Assembly (NCBI GenBank): GCA_016745315.1
Contig: CP066886.1
Location: forward strand, 3,596,501-3,660,500
Direction of reading: 5' to 3'
Source: Arthrospira sp. PCC 9108
GTDB taxonomy: Bacteria > Cyanobacteriota > Cyanobacteriia > Cyanobacteriales > Microcoleaceae
Length of the DNA stretch: 64,000 nt
The position numbers and the translations under genes were made by a program. Positions 47,685-57,033 of this stretch are shown here, in pieces (position 1 is the stretch's first letter; every line of letters starts with the position of its first letter). Under the pieces are notes generated by a model, which did not search any database, was not told the DNA's origin, and was given only the letters and a program-made list of their open reading frames with translations.

Positions 47685-49000
47685 ATGGCTAAAACCTTTG
47701 TAGCACAAGTAAACCAACTTCCCAACGACCCTCCCTTAAGGGCGGCGTTGGAGTTTCTTTGCACCGCTTCCAATAACCTCTACAACTGCACAGTCTATCT
47801 GGCTAGACAGTTGTATTTCAAAGCGGGAAAGTTCTCCAATGGACAATGGCTCTCCAGTCAGATGAAGCACAACGCTCACATGAAGGCACTCTATACCAGT
47901 GCTGCTCAGCAGACCTGCATCAGTGTGGGTGAAGCCTTTAATGGCTACCGAGAACTGCTCAAGCTGTGGCGTAGCGGCGGATTGGCTGAGAAACCCAAGC
48001 CACCCAACTATCGCCGCTCTGGCGGCTTGTTCGAGCTCAGCTACCCTCAGCGGTGGCTCAAGCTAGTCAATGGTCAAGTCAGGGTGCCGATGGGCAGGTC
48101 TTGTAAAGTTTGGTTTGACCTGCCTGAGATTTTTCTGCCCTTCCCGAGTAACCTAGACTGGACTAAGGTTAGAGAGCTTCAGATTGTGCCAAGGGCTGGC
48201 TATTTTGATGCGGTTTGGATTTGTACTGGTAAGCCCGTTGAGCCAGTCGCCTTAGACACTGAAAAATCGCTGGCCATTGACCATGGCATCAACAACTGGC
48301 TGACCTGCGTTGATAGCGAGGGTCATAGCTTTATCGTCGATGGTAAGCACCTGAAGGCGCTCAACCAGGGCTACAACAAGCGGGTTGCCACGATTAAGGA
48401 GGGGAAAGCACAAGCCTTCTGGTGCAGGCTACTAGACAAACTCACTGGCAAGCGTAATCGCCAGATGCGCGATGCCGTCAACAAAGCCGCTAGGTTAGTC
48501 ATCAATCATTGCCTGAAGCATGGCATTGCTACCATTGTCTTCGGCTGGAATCAGGGGCAGAAAAGTGGGGCCAATATGGGTCACAAGGCCAACCAAAAGT
48601 TCGTGCAGATCCCGACAGCTAAGCTGAAGAGCAGAATGGCTCGGCTTTGTGAGGCTCACGGTATTTTGTTCATTGAGCAGGAGGAAAGTTATACGCCCCG
48701 TTAGCGTCAGCGCTAGACCTTGATGCCATCCCCGTCTACGGTGAAAAACCCGAGGGTTGGAAGGCTTCAGGACAACGCATTCGGCGCGGAACTTATCGCT
48801 GTGGTGCTGGCGTTGAAGTCAACGCTGACGCTAACGGGGCGTGGAACATTGGCCGCAAGGCAAAAGTAACGGGGATGCAATGCACCCCCGCAAGAGGCGT
48901 TTTGACTTCGCCTAAGCGTCTGAGAATTTGGGCTCTACCGGGTGGGTCAATCCTAGCTCAGAAGTGCTGTAATCCCTCCGGGGAATCCCCGTCGCTTTAG
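47685..49000 (+). pseudogene. tnpB: TnpB of the IS, disrupted in its C-terminal third
   Basis: The intact frame covers 339 residues (to 48704), including RuvC motifs LAIDHGINN and the segment ending FIEQEESYT. It then meets a TAG. In another frame the missing C-terminus continues from about 48695 to 49000: LASALDLDAIPVYGEKPEGW, a single YRCGAG and the last RuvC motif NADANGAWNIGRK. The break sits inside a 20-bp sequence (48693-48712) that is the exact inverted copy of 48823-48842, which encodes that last motif. Restored length would be about 438 residues. Non-functional as it stands. Confidence 0.85.
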
Positions 49001-49070
49001 CGCGGGGAGTAGTCAATAACAAGCTACCAATAATGTGGCTTGCTGGTTGGGAGTCAACGTAGAAACCGGG

Positions 49071-50186
49071 TTACATTGATGTTTCCATAATGGGATGGAA
49101 GAAAAAGGCTATTCCTAAAACCATATACGCAGCCAGGAGCAAAACCCCTTCTAGCCAGTCTGAACGGCCGTCAGAACTTACGGAATTAGCGATCGCCACC
49201 GATACAGCCACAGCTATCAATTCAAACGGGTTAAAGTCCAAATCCATGGGCTGATTCAAGACCAACCCCGCCAGAACCAACACTGGTGCTACAAATAAAG
49301 CAATCTGTAAACTCGAACCGACAGCCACCGACACCGACAGAGCCATTTTATTCTTCATAGCAACAGTCACAGCAGTGGCGTGTTCGGCTGCATTTCCAAT
49401 AATTGGAACTAGGATCACCCCGGTAAATAGGGGGGTCAAACCCAGACTCTCGGTGGCCTCTTCCAGAGTACCTACCAACAGCTCCGACTCAACCGCCACC
49501 ATAATTGTAGCCACTAAAAGCACCACAATCCATAATTTTAGATTGATTTTATGGTGAGATTCCCCTGATATTTCTTCCCCTGATGCTCCCTCAAGTTCGT
49601 TTTCTGCCAATCCCACATCATATAAATAGGAGTGGGTTTTCATGGCAAATAGTAGGGTGAGAATATAAACTATAATCAACACTAGCGCCACCGCACCGGA
49701 CAGAGTTTGCATGGTGCTTTCTTCTATGCCGATGGATGTGACATCTACGGCGGTGGGAACTAATATAGCAATTACTGCTAAGGTCATGGCTGAGGCATTC
49801 AGACGAGCCACGACTGGGGGAAATTCTTGTTCTTTGAACTTTAATCCTCCCAGAAACATGGCTAAACCCATCACCAGTAATAAGTTACCAATAATTGACC
49901 CGGTAATACTGGCTTTGACCACCTCTACTAATCCGGCTTTGAGAGCCACAAAACCGATAATTAATTCAGTAGCATTGCCAAATGTAGCATTCATTAACCC
50001 TCCTAAATTAGGGCCGAGAACTACTGCTATCTCTTCGGTAGCTGTACCCATCCAAGCAGCTAGGGGAATAATGGCTAGGGCGGCGGTTATAAAGATTATA
50101 GTGGCTCCCCAGTGCAAATATTCCCCCACTATGGAAATGGGAATAAAGATGAGCAGCAGGGAAATAATCTGATTGGTTTTTAGCAT
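49071..50186 (-). CDS. Ca2+/H+ antiporter, CaCA (CAX) family
   Basis: 371 residues from the ATG at 50186 (MLKTNQIISLLLIFIPISIV); the ORF opens at 50234 but the extra 16 residues are polar. About 11 membrane helices in two halves, each with the CAX signature: GLMNATFGNATELIIGFVAL and ILVPIIGNAAEHATAVTVAM, holding the transport Glu residues. An acidic cytoplasmic loop lies near residue 190 (NELEGASGEEISGES). It exports or sequesters Ca2+ using the proton gradient. Confidence 0.92.
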   Translation of the reverse strand: MLKTNQIISLLLIFIPISIVGEYLHWGATIIFITAALAIIPLAAWMGTATEEIAVVLGPNLGGLMNATFGNATELIIGFVALKAGLVEVVKASITGSIIGNLLLVMGLAMFLGGLKFKEQEFPPVVARLNASAMTLAVIAILVPTAVDVTSIGIEESTMQTLSGAVALVLIIVYILTLLFAMKTHSYLYDVGLAENELEGASGEEISGESHHKINLKLWIVVLLVATIMVAVESELLVGTLEEATESLGLTPLFTGVILVPIIGNAAEHATAVTVAMKNKMALSVSVAVGSSLQIALFVAPVLVLAGLVLNQPMDLDFNPFELIAVAVSVAIANSVSSDGRSDWLEGVLLLAAYMVLGIAFFFHPIMETSM

Positions 50187-50307
50187 AGATAAAGAGGGTG
50201 AAAAATGCCGGACATTTAGTTTATATAACCCCAAATTAACCAGGTAGATTATATTGGCTCATCAAGCCAAAGGCTTATCTGTGGATTGCTTCGGGGTTTA
50301 ATTATCA

Positions 50308-52358
50308 TTAAAAATTAGCAGATTTTATCATTGCCAAAAAATCTGATTCTGATAAATTGGCTATAGCCAAATCTTGGGCTTTTTTTAGTTTCGAGCCTGG
50401 CTTTTCTCCTAGTAGTAAATAATCGACTTTTTTGGTAACGGAATTAGTGACTTTACCCCCGGCATTCTCAATCATAGATTTAGCTTGATCTCGGCTGAGA
50501 GTCGGTAATGTTCCGGTAAGTACAAAGGTTTTACCGGCGAAAGGTTGCGCTTGGTGAGTAGATTTGGGTGCAGTTGACGGCACACTGGTAAGCTGTAGAC
50601 CGGCTTGTTGAAGCCGATCGCATAAACTGATATTAGCAGGATTTTGGAACCACTGATAAACAGAGGTAGCAATTTCCGCGCCGATACCATAAACGCCTTC
50701 AATTTGTGCAGAAGAAGCCGCCGCCAAACTCTGACAACTAGGGAAGTTTTGAGCGAGTAAGTCAGCATTAGCTTTTCCGACATGACGAATACCTAGACCA
50801 TATAATACTCGATGCCAGGGTTGTTGTTTAGAAGTAGCGATCGCCGCCAGAATTTTCTGGGCGGACTTTTCACCCATGCGGTCTAACTCAAGCAACTGAT
50901 CCATATTAAGATCATAAAGGTCAGCGACCGATCGCACTAACTGAGCATCAACCAACTGCTGAACCAATTTCTCCCCAATACCATTAATATCCAAAGCTGG
51001 TCTTTGACACCAGTGAATAATAGAACCCCGCACAATAGCCGGACAAGAAGAATTAATACAGCGGGTGACTGCTTCGGCTGGTGTTTTGATCACAGTTTCG
51101 CCGCACTCAGGACAATGAGTCGACATAGTCACCAGTTTAGCGCCAGTTGGTCGCAAATCTGGCAATACTCGCACCACTTCCGGGATAATTTCCCCAGCCT
51201 TGCGGACAATTACCGTATCGCCAATATGCAGGTCTAATTCAGTCAGGCGATCTTGATTATGAAGTGTAGCGCGTTTAACAGTTGTTCCGGCTAACTGTAC
51301 GGGTTCAAGTTCAGCCACCGGAGTCAAGGCTCCGGTACGTCCCACCTGGAAAGTGACTGATATAATCTTAGTGGGCAATTCTTCGGCCGGATATTTAAGA
51401 GCGATCGCCCAGCGGGGAAATTTTCTCGTTTCTCCCAACTGTTTTTGGAGACTGAGGGAATTTAGCTTAACCACCACCCCATCAGTCATATAGGGTAATT
51501 CTCGGCGCTGAGTTTCCCAAGTCTCAAGATACTGCTGAACTTCCAGCAAAGATTGACACAGTTGGCGATTAGGATTGACTTTAAAGCCCATTTTTTGGAG
51601 CAACTCCAGACAATCCCAATGATCATGTAAATTTGGGGAGTCTAGGTGTAGGGTATAGGCGAAAAAATCCAAGCGTCGGTCAGCGACAATGCGGGGGTCA
51701 AGTTGTCGCAGGGTTCCGGCGGCGGCATTACGAGGGTTAGCAAATAGTGGCTCTCCGGTCTGTTGTCGCTCCTGGTTAATTTGGACAAAAATATGGTTAG
51801 ATAAGAAAGCCTCCCCCGAACTTCCACGACAGGCGGCGGGTTATCCAGATGTAATTTTAGGGGAATAGAGCGGATAGTTTTAACATTTTGGGTGATATCT
51901 TCCCCGGTGACTCCATCCCCACGAGTCACACCCCTAACTAATATGCCATTATGATAGGTGAGGGCGATCGCTGAACCATCGATTTTGAGTTCACAAATGT
52001 ATTTAGGATCTTGGGGTAGTGAGTCACCCAGAAAGCGTCGCCATTTTTCATCCCAAGCCTGGAGTTCTGCCATATTAAAGGCATTTTCCAGGCTGTATAA
52101 GGGAATATTATGGGTTACGGACTGAAACTGAGCAGCGGGTTTTTCTCCGACTCTCTGGGTAGGACTATCGGGAGAAATTAGTTCTGGGTATTGGTTTTCG
52201 AGTTCTTGCAGTTCCCGATAAAGGCGATCGTAAACCCCATCCTCCATAATAGGATCATCCAAAACATAATAGGCATAACTAGCCCGTTGGACAGTTAGCC
52301 TCAATTGTGCAAGTTTTTGGGAAATTTCCGGCGTTGGAGTTTGGTGATTCACGATCAC
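50308..52358 (-). CDS. ligA: NAD-dependent DNA ligase LigA, frameshifted in this sequence
   Basis: Essential replicative and repair ligase, about 683 residues once repaired. The 5' frame (start GTG 52358) has the adenylation motif CELKIDGSAIALTYHNG with the catalytic Lys and ends early. The 3' frame carries GRTGALTPVAELEPV, the four-Cys zinc finger (CPECG, CINSSCP), helix-hairpin-helix repeats and a BRCT domain (FAGKTFVLTGTLPTLSRDQA). Adding one base to the C5 run at 51813-51817 restores VEVRG-EAFLSNHIFVQINQE and the LFANPRNAAAGTLRQLDP block. A true frameshift would be lethal unless a second ligase exists, so the break is probably an undercall. The start overlaps the stop of the HD gene (GTGA). 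Confidence 0.93.
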
Positions 52359-53323
52359 AGATTCAAATTAGACATTTCGCTAAATTTGGGCAGGTCTGAA
52401 CTACCGTTTTTGTCGCCCTTGTAGCCATTTTCTTCACCAATGGATGAATTTTCGGGCAGATATTTCTCGCTTTCGCTGAGGATACGCCGTTCATTTTCTA
52501 CCTGGAAAACGTTAGCGTATAGGTTAGCCACAACTTGTTTACCTTCCTGGGTCAGTTGTAGGTATCGCAAGGCGGCGGGAATATAGGGAAATACGCCATT
52601 CCAGTAGAATTTAGCGTAATTATTACGGAGGTCGCCGGGGGTTTTGTAGCCTAGGACTTTATTAGTACCGACTTCTTCAAATTCGTAGAATAGGGAACTA
52701 ATCTTTCTGAGGTAGCGAGGGTCACTGAGTTGACCGATTAAATCAGCCGCGCGCGCCAGTCCTGAGTAATTATGGCGGTCTTGGTAAGTTTCATCAGCCG
52801 GGACGGGAAACCGGGTTAGTTCAATGTTGCGTTTAATTTGTTCGGCATCAATTAGTTTATGACCACCAAAGCGTTCATCTATGACTAATTTACCGCGATC
52901 GACATGGTAGGGGGTGAGACTGGCGGAGGTCGCGCCTGAACTTATGGAAACCATACCATCATCAATTCCTGTGGCATATAAACCATTAGCGTCTTGGTCT
53001 CGCCGACATACTCCTTTCACATAGCCGATATCATGACATAGGAGAGAAATGGTAAAGTGTAACCAGTCTTCTGGGGTGACTCCTCCCTCTCGAATATGCT
53101 TCCCGCGCAGAATTTCCTGTCCTACTAGGGTGACGAGCATAGTATGTTCGACATTGTGGTATAAAGCGTCACAGTTGGCGATATTTTCCAAAGCCATTGT
53201 ACCCGCCCAAGCAATAATTTCGGGGTAGTCTGGTTTAAATCCCCCATAGGTACGGCGGTAGCCAGCTTGTAGGCGTTGGACGAAGGCATCAATGAGAATT
53301 GCAGTAGCATTAAACATACTCAT
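52355..53323 (-). CDS. HD-domain metal-dependent phosphohydrolase-like protein
   Basis: 322 residues. HD-superfamily residues: CDALYHNVEHTMLVTLVGQE (His pair) and SLLCHDIGYVKGVC (the HD dyad), with further His in TPYHVDRGKL. The rest (RHNYSGLARAADLIGQLSDP) suits this family. The polar C-terminus is low complexity. The reaction is unknown. It lies directly before ligA, with overlapping stop and start, implying translational coupling. Confidence 0.85.
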   Translation of the reverse strand: MSMFNATAILIDAFVQRLQAGYRRTYGGFKPDYPEIIAWAGTMALENIANCDALYHNVEHTMLVTLVGQEILRGKHIREGGVTPEDWLHFTISLLCHDIGYVKGVCRRDQDANGLYATGIDDGMVSISSGATSASLTPYHVDRGKLVIDERFGGHKLIDAEQIKRNIELTRFPVPADETYQDRHNYSGLARAADLIGQLSDPRYLRKISSLFYEFEEVGTNKVLGYKTPGDLRNNYAKFYWNGVFPYIPAALRYLQLTQEGKQVVANLYANVFQVENERRILSESEKYLPENSSIGEENGYKGDKNGSSDLPKFSEMSNLNL

Positions 53324-53568
53324 AAATAACTCACAAACACGATTGGTTAATCCTGAGCATTGGGAAGCACAATATTAGTCTAGGGTTTTGACTAACTGTT
53401 TTCCGGTATTATAGGCAAATTTTGACCAGGGGGACAGATTACCAATTGACGGAATATTTCTGGGAGCCTGGAAAAACTCGCTTGTGGGAGGCGAAACCTG
53501 CCTGGGGATGGTTTTCCCCAGAATGGGAAATAACAGGTTCCATGGAAAAACTATTGGTTATCTATACT

Positions 53569-55560
53569 TTAACCGATCGCATCGCGAATGGCGTTTTGGG
53601 TCATAGCTGCGATCGCTTGATCTGTGGCTTTGGGTAAATGATAATACTTACCTCCTGCCGTTTTCGCCAATTCTTTGGCAAAACCTGTCGAGACAAATTT
53701 ATTTTCGGTATCAATTACTAACAATTGAATACCCAAACCACGAATTTTGGCAGCAATTTCCAGCAATTCCCCTTTAATATCGGGTTTTTCACCTTCTAGG
53801 ATAGGTTCACCGAGCGATCGGGCTAAGGGAATATTACCTCGGCCGTCGGTAATTGCCACAATTACCACCTGTCCGATATCTCCAGACTGTTTAGCATTCA
53901 TCCCCACCCGCACGGCTTGGGTGAGTCCGTGAGCCAGGGGAGATCCACCCCCACAGGGCATCCTTTCTAAGCGTCGTTTGGCGGCCGCAATTGACCGAGT
54001 AGGCGGTAACAAAACTTCCGCCTGTTCCCCTCGGAAAGGAATTAAGGACACCTGATCGCGGCTTTGGTAAGCCTCAGTTAACAGTTGCATTACCGCCCCT
54101 TTGGCCGACTGCATCCGGTTCAGGGCCATGGACCCGGAAGCATCCACCACAAACACCACCAAAGCCCCGGACTTTCTCGCTAGGCGCTTAGATCTAATAT
54201 CTCCCGATTCTACAACTACCCGACGTTCAGGATATCGTAACCGTCGCGATCGCTGATAGGGTGCTGCCGCCCGTAGGGTAGCATCTACCGCAATGCGTTG
54301 TACTTTACCCTTGGGTAACATTGGTTTAACATACCGACCGCGATCCTCTGAAAAAATCATACTGCGGCTGCCAGTTTTACCCTGTCGGTTCGCCATTTGG
54401 GAAAAATACAGCACCGTTGGATCTAGCACCACCCCTTCCGGGTCAAACACAAACTCTTCTGGGATGCTATTTTGTTCCTCTTCTGGGGGTTCGGTTTCGG
54501 GTTCTTCGTCTTCGTCTTCGTCTTCGTCTTCGGGTTCGGGTTCCTCTTCACCTTGGGGCGGTGGTGGGGGTGGTGGCTGTTGTTGTTGTTCTTCTGGGGG
54601 GGTCTGAATTACTGTCGCCCTGGGTACAATCACTAATTCTACCGCCCGCCGCAAGTCGTCAGCATTAACGCTATTTCTACCATCTAAAGCTGCCGAAGCC
54701 TTAGCTACTCGCACCGCAAATAGTTCCGCTCGGTGTCCAGAAACTACGCCTCTGATGGCTTCTTCTACCAGGTACAGAATTTGCTCTGAGGTGATGGTGA
54801 CATCTTTTAGCCATTCTCTGGCTAGGAGAATTTGGGTTTTCAGGTTATCTAAGTCTTCTGTATATTGCTGGAGAAATGCCTCGGGAGACTGGGAATAATC
54901 GAGGGCTTGGTCTACTGCTTGCACCCGTTGATCTAAACTCAGGACTCCATCAGCAGATAGGGCTATGGCAATGCGATCGAGTAAATGGGTTCGCAGGGGA
55001 CCTTCTTCGGGGTTATAGGTCGCTATAAATAGGGGTTGGCAGGGGTGTTCAAAGCTGATGCCTTCCCTTTCAATGACGTTGCGCCCTTCCGTTAAAACTG
55101 TTAGCAGCAGGTTGGCTATATTGTCATCGAGGAGGTTGATTTCGTCAATGTAGAGGACTCCTCGGTTGGCTGTGGCTAATAAGCCCGGTTGAAATACGGT
55201 GTCGCCCTGTTTAACGGATTTTTCTACGTCTACTGAACCTATCAGCCTATCTTCTGTTACCCCTAGGGGAACTTGTACAAAGGGGGCGGGGATTATTTCG
55301 GTTTCTGGGGTGGGTTCTCCGGCTTCCCAGTTGGGGGCAATGTTGGCGATCGCATTTTTAACTACTTCTAGGGGCGGTAATAAGGCATGGAGAGCCCTGG
55401 CCATCACTGATTTGGCGGTTCCCCGCCGTCCAGCAATTACCACACCTCCTAAGCCGGGATCAACTGCGGCCAGCAGCAGGGCAAATTTAATCGCTTCTTG
55501 TCCCACCACGGCGGCGAGGGGAAATGTTGTTACAGTTGGGGCGCTAGGGGGCGCAGACAT
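53569..55560 (-). CDS. chlD: Magnesium chelatase subunit D
   Basis: 663 residues. With ChlI and ChlH it inserts Mg2+ into protoporphyrin IX, the first committed step of chlorophyll synthesis. The N-terminal AAA+ module has GRRGTAKSVMARAL and YIDEINLLDDNIANLLL; in ChlD this ATPase is degenerate. A Gln/Pro-rich then Glu/Asp-rich linker (about residues 320-370) precedes the von Willebrand A domain with MIDAS motif VVDASGSMALNRMQSAKGAV. Stands alone, in no visible chl cluster. The upstream region leads to the riboswitch on the other strand. Confidence 0.96.
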   Translation of the reverse strand: MSAPPSAPTVTTFPLAAVVGQEAIKFALLLAAVDPGLGGVVIAGRRGTAKSVMARALHALLPPLEVVKNAIANIAPNWEAGEPTPETEIIPAPFVQVPLGVTEDRLIGSVDVEKSVKQGDTVFQPGLLATANRGVLYIDEINLLDDNIANLLLTVLTEGRNVIEREGISFEHPCQPLFIATYNPEEGPLRTHLLDRIAIALSADGVLSLDQRVQAVDQALDYSQSPEAFLQQYTEDLDNLKTQILLAREWLKDVTITSEQILYLVEEAIRGVVSGHRAELFAVRVAKASAALDGRNSVNADDLRRAVELVIVPRATVIQTPPEEQQQQPPPPPPPQGEEEPEPEDEDEDEDEEPETEPPEEEQNSIPEEFVFDPEGVVLDPTVLYFSQMANRQGKTGSRSMIFSEDRGRYVKPMLPKGKVQRIAVDATLRAAAPYQRSRRLRYPERRVVVESGDIRSKRLARKSGALVVFVVDASGSMALNRMQSAKGAVMQLLTEAYQSRDQVSLIPFRGEQAEVLLPPTRSIAAAKRRLERMPCGGGSPLAHGLTQAVRVGMNAKQSGDIGQVVIVAITDGRGNIPLARSLGEPILEGEKPDIKGELLEIAAKIRGLGIQLLVIDTENKFVSTGFAKELAKTAGGKYYHLPKATDQAIAAMTQNAIRDAIG

Positions 55561-55755
55561 GGTTCTTGTCAGTAGTGGTCAACAGTTAACTTTAGCACTA
55601 AAGGGGAAATTTTCCAATTGACATCCTCCCCCACAATCCCCCTGTTAGGGTGTTCTCAATCTAGGGCGATCGGCGATCGCCTCCGGGTTATAGCTACCCT
55701 TCCCCCTGAGAATATAGTCCGTTGTTACCCTGTCAAAAAAAAATTTCACAATTTC

Positions 55756-55785
55756 TTGACGATTTGATATTTTCTAATTTAGAAT
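55756..55785 (+). promoter_or_regulatory. Promoter candidate for the riboswitch transcript
   Basis: TTGACG (55756-55761) and TAGAAT (55780-55785) are separated by 18 bases, a reasonable sigma-70 pair. A start site near 55792 would place the riboswitch aptamer about 70 bases into the RNA. Confidence 0.45.
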
Positions 55786-55860
55786 AGGATTATATAGAAA
55801 ACAAACAGTCAGCCTAATCCGGCGAAAGTAAAACATTGCCGTTATGTACTTTTCGAGCAG

Positions 55861-56020
55861 GTGCAGACGCGGTGATGTGGTCGGAGCGGAGGAACCAAAT
55901 TTTTGGGGCTAATCTCGCAAGCTGTTTCTGTCAACAACCGACAGAGATTAAGAGAAGGGCAACTCTCAGCCCTAGCCCGTCAGCTAACTCCGTAGGCATT
56001 GAGAGGAGGCTGAGGCGCAC
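55861..56020 (+). ncRNA. Cyclic di-AMP riboswitch (ydaO/yuaA type)
   Basis: Conserved ydaO-yuaA blocks occur in the right order: GGAGCGGAGGAACCAAAT (55873-55890), TTTTGGGGCTAATCTCGC (55891-55908), GAGAAGGGCAACTCTCAGCC (55951-55971), CTAGCCCGTCAGCTAACTCC (55972-55991) and GTAGGCATTGAGAGGAGGC (55992-56010). GTGC at 55861 and GCAC at 56017-56020 may close the outer helix. The class binds two c-di-AMP molecules and usually turns off wall-remodelling or potassium/osmolyte transport genes. The downstream frame is the small membrane protein at 56117. The expression platform is not obvious. Confidence 0.88.
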
Positions 56021-56116
56021 ACTTTCTAAGACAATTAGATAGCTTGGCAATTCAGTTTCCTTAGGTTGGTATAGACCTGGTTTGTTATACCCACCCTAGA
56101 TTCTGAGCGGTTAGTG

Positions 56117-56401
56117 ATGACACCTAAAATACCCCTGTCTTTAATGACGCTGCCTGGACAGGCGACGTACATAGGTTTTCTGCGACTAAAAAGTAGTGAC
56201 CTAGTAACAATTGCAGCGATCGCCTGCATTACCTTGGTGATTGTGTGGTGCATTGTGAATACATTTATCACCACATTAATGCCAACTCCAGCCCTACCGA
56301 TGTTCGTAAATAATACCCTATCAACCTACCGTCTATTCAAAAATTATCAGGAGGTGATTACCGTAGTTAGTAAATATGTTAACATGACTGTAGCCTATTG
56401 A
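56117..56401 (+). CDS. Small membrane protein under riboswitch control, unknown
   Basis: 94 residues from the ATG at 56117 (MTPKIPLSLMTLPGQATYIG); a GTG three bases earlier is possible. One hydrophobic helix at about residues 28-54 (LVTIAAIACITLVIVWCIVN) is followed by a 40-residue polar tail with several Tyr, Asn and Lys. No family recognised. The gene lies 97 bases after a c-di-AMP riboswitch with nothing between, so its product is probably tied to osmotic or potassium homeostasis. A hairpin follows 12 bases after the stop. Confidence 0.6.
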   Translation: MTPKIPLSLMTLPGQATYIGFLRLKSSDLVTIAAIACITLVIVWCIVNTFITTLMPTPALPMFVNNTLSTYRLFKNYQEVITVVSKYVNMTVAY

Positions 56402-56412
56402 AATCAATAAAA

Positions 56413-56443
56413 GGGGCTAAGAGATTTTCGCTGACTTAGCCCC
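56413..56443. terminator. Hairpin after the riboswitch-controlled gene
   Basis: GGGGCTAAG (56413-56421) and CTTAGCCCC (56435-56443) make a perfect 9-bp stem. The plus strand lacks a T-run after it; the minus strand has CCTTTTATTG. It probably stabilises or ends the short riboswitch transcript. Confidence 0.5.
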
Positions 56444-56494
56444 CATATAATATAGTATGATGTCAAAGTCGGGCTAGTATTAATCAGGTTTTCG

Positions 56495-56977
56495 ATGAAA
56501 TTAATAGTTGTTGTTCCCGGTCTTATGGCTGTAATAGGGTTAGGAATTGAGGCGATCGCCGCCCGACCCCGAGACATCCAACAATTGCTAAATACCAAAC
56601 AGTGTCAGCAGTGCAACCTCAGCGAAGCCAACCTACAGGAAGCCGAATTAGACGGCGCGGCTCTCATAGGTGCTAATTTGCAAAATAGTGACCTGCGGGG
56701 GGCAAAATTGAGAGGTGCGGATCTAAGTTCAGCCAACCTAATTGGGGCGAATTTAGCAGGTGCAGACCTGCGAGATACCAAGTTACACAGCACCACCCTG
56801 AGACAAGCTAACCTTTCTAATAGTGACTTATCCTGGTCAGATATGTATCGCGCCTTTCTGGAAGGTGCTAATTTAGATCAGGCTAATTTGAATAATGCCA
56901 ACCTAAATAATGCTAGATTAGAGGGGGCGACCTTTTGCGGCGCGACTATGCCAGACGGTTCAGAGGGGCCTTGTTAA
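56495..56977 (+). CDS. Exported pentapeptide-repeat protein
   Basis: 160 residues. The signal peptide (MKLIVVVPGLMAVIGLGIEA, likely cut after AIAA) directs it to the periplasm or thylakoid lumen. A head with RPRDIQQLLNTKQCQQCNL is characteristic of many cyanobacterial exported members. About 20 pentapeptides (GANLAGADLR style) follow to residue 150, then a Cys-containing cap. Lumenal pentapeptide proteins are known in cyanobacteria and plastids, but function is undefined. Confidence 0.9.
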   Translation: MKLIVVVPGLMAVIGLGIEAIAARPRDIQQLLNTKQCQQCNLSEANLQEAELDGAALIGANLQNSDLRGAKLRGADLSSANLIGANLAGADLRDTKLHSTTLRQANLSNSDLSWSDMYRAFLEGANLDQANLNNANLNNARLEGATFCGATMPDGSEGPC

Positions 56978-57001
56978 AAGTAGTTAAAACCCTTGTGACA
57001 A

Positions 57002-57023
57002 GGCAGGCTAAAATTAGCCCGCC
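57002..57023. terminator. Convergent intergenic hairpin
   Basis: GGCAGGCTAA (57002-57011) and TTAGCCCGCC (57014-57023) pair at 9 of 10 positions around AA, midway between a plus-strand and a minus-strand gene that converge. A smaller palindrome, CCTTGTGACAAGG, lies just before. Likely a bidirectional transcription stop. Confidence 0.5.
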
Positions 57024-57033
57024 TCGCCTCTAC

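Larger units (their letters stand above)
47165..49015. mobile_element. IS200/IS605-family insertion sequence with divergent tnpA and tnpB
   Basis: Left end: hairpin GCCCCGTCTCTTTAGAGCGG (47176-47198, stem completed by GGC). Right end: CCCCGTCGCTTTAGCGCGGG (48987-49007). Both have the same layout, a 5-6 bp GC stem, a single bulged T, a 3-bp upper stem and a TTTA loop, as recognised by Y1 transposases. tnpA (minus) and a broken tnpB (plus) are divergent between them, 51 bases apart. Exact outer borders cannot be fixed because this family makes no target duplication. Another hairpin, GGCGGCTTTAGCCGCC (47213-47228), closes tnpA. Confidence 0.85.

Noticed and set aside
53422..53637. 71-codon ORF overlapping the end of chlD
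   Set aside because: TTG start, antisense overlap with chlD, and no ribosome-binding site. The Trp-rich first half is curious but unsupported.
55621..55660. IS200/IS605 end-like GACATCCTCCCC motif before the riboswitch
   Set aside because: Only the short motif is present. No hairpin of the IS type or transposase is adjacent.
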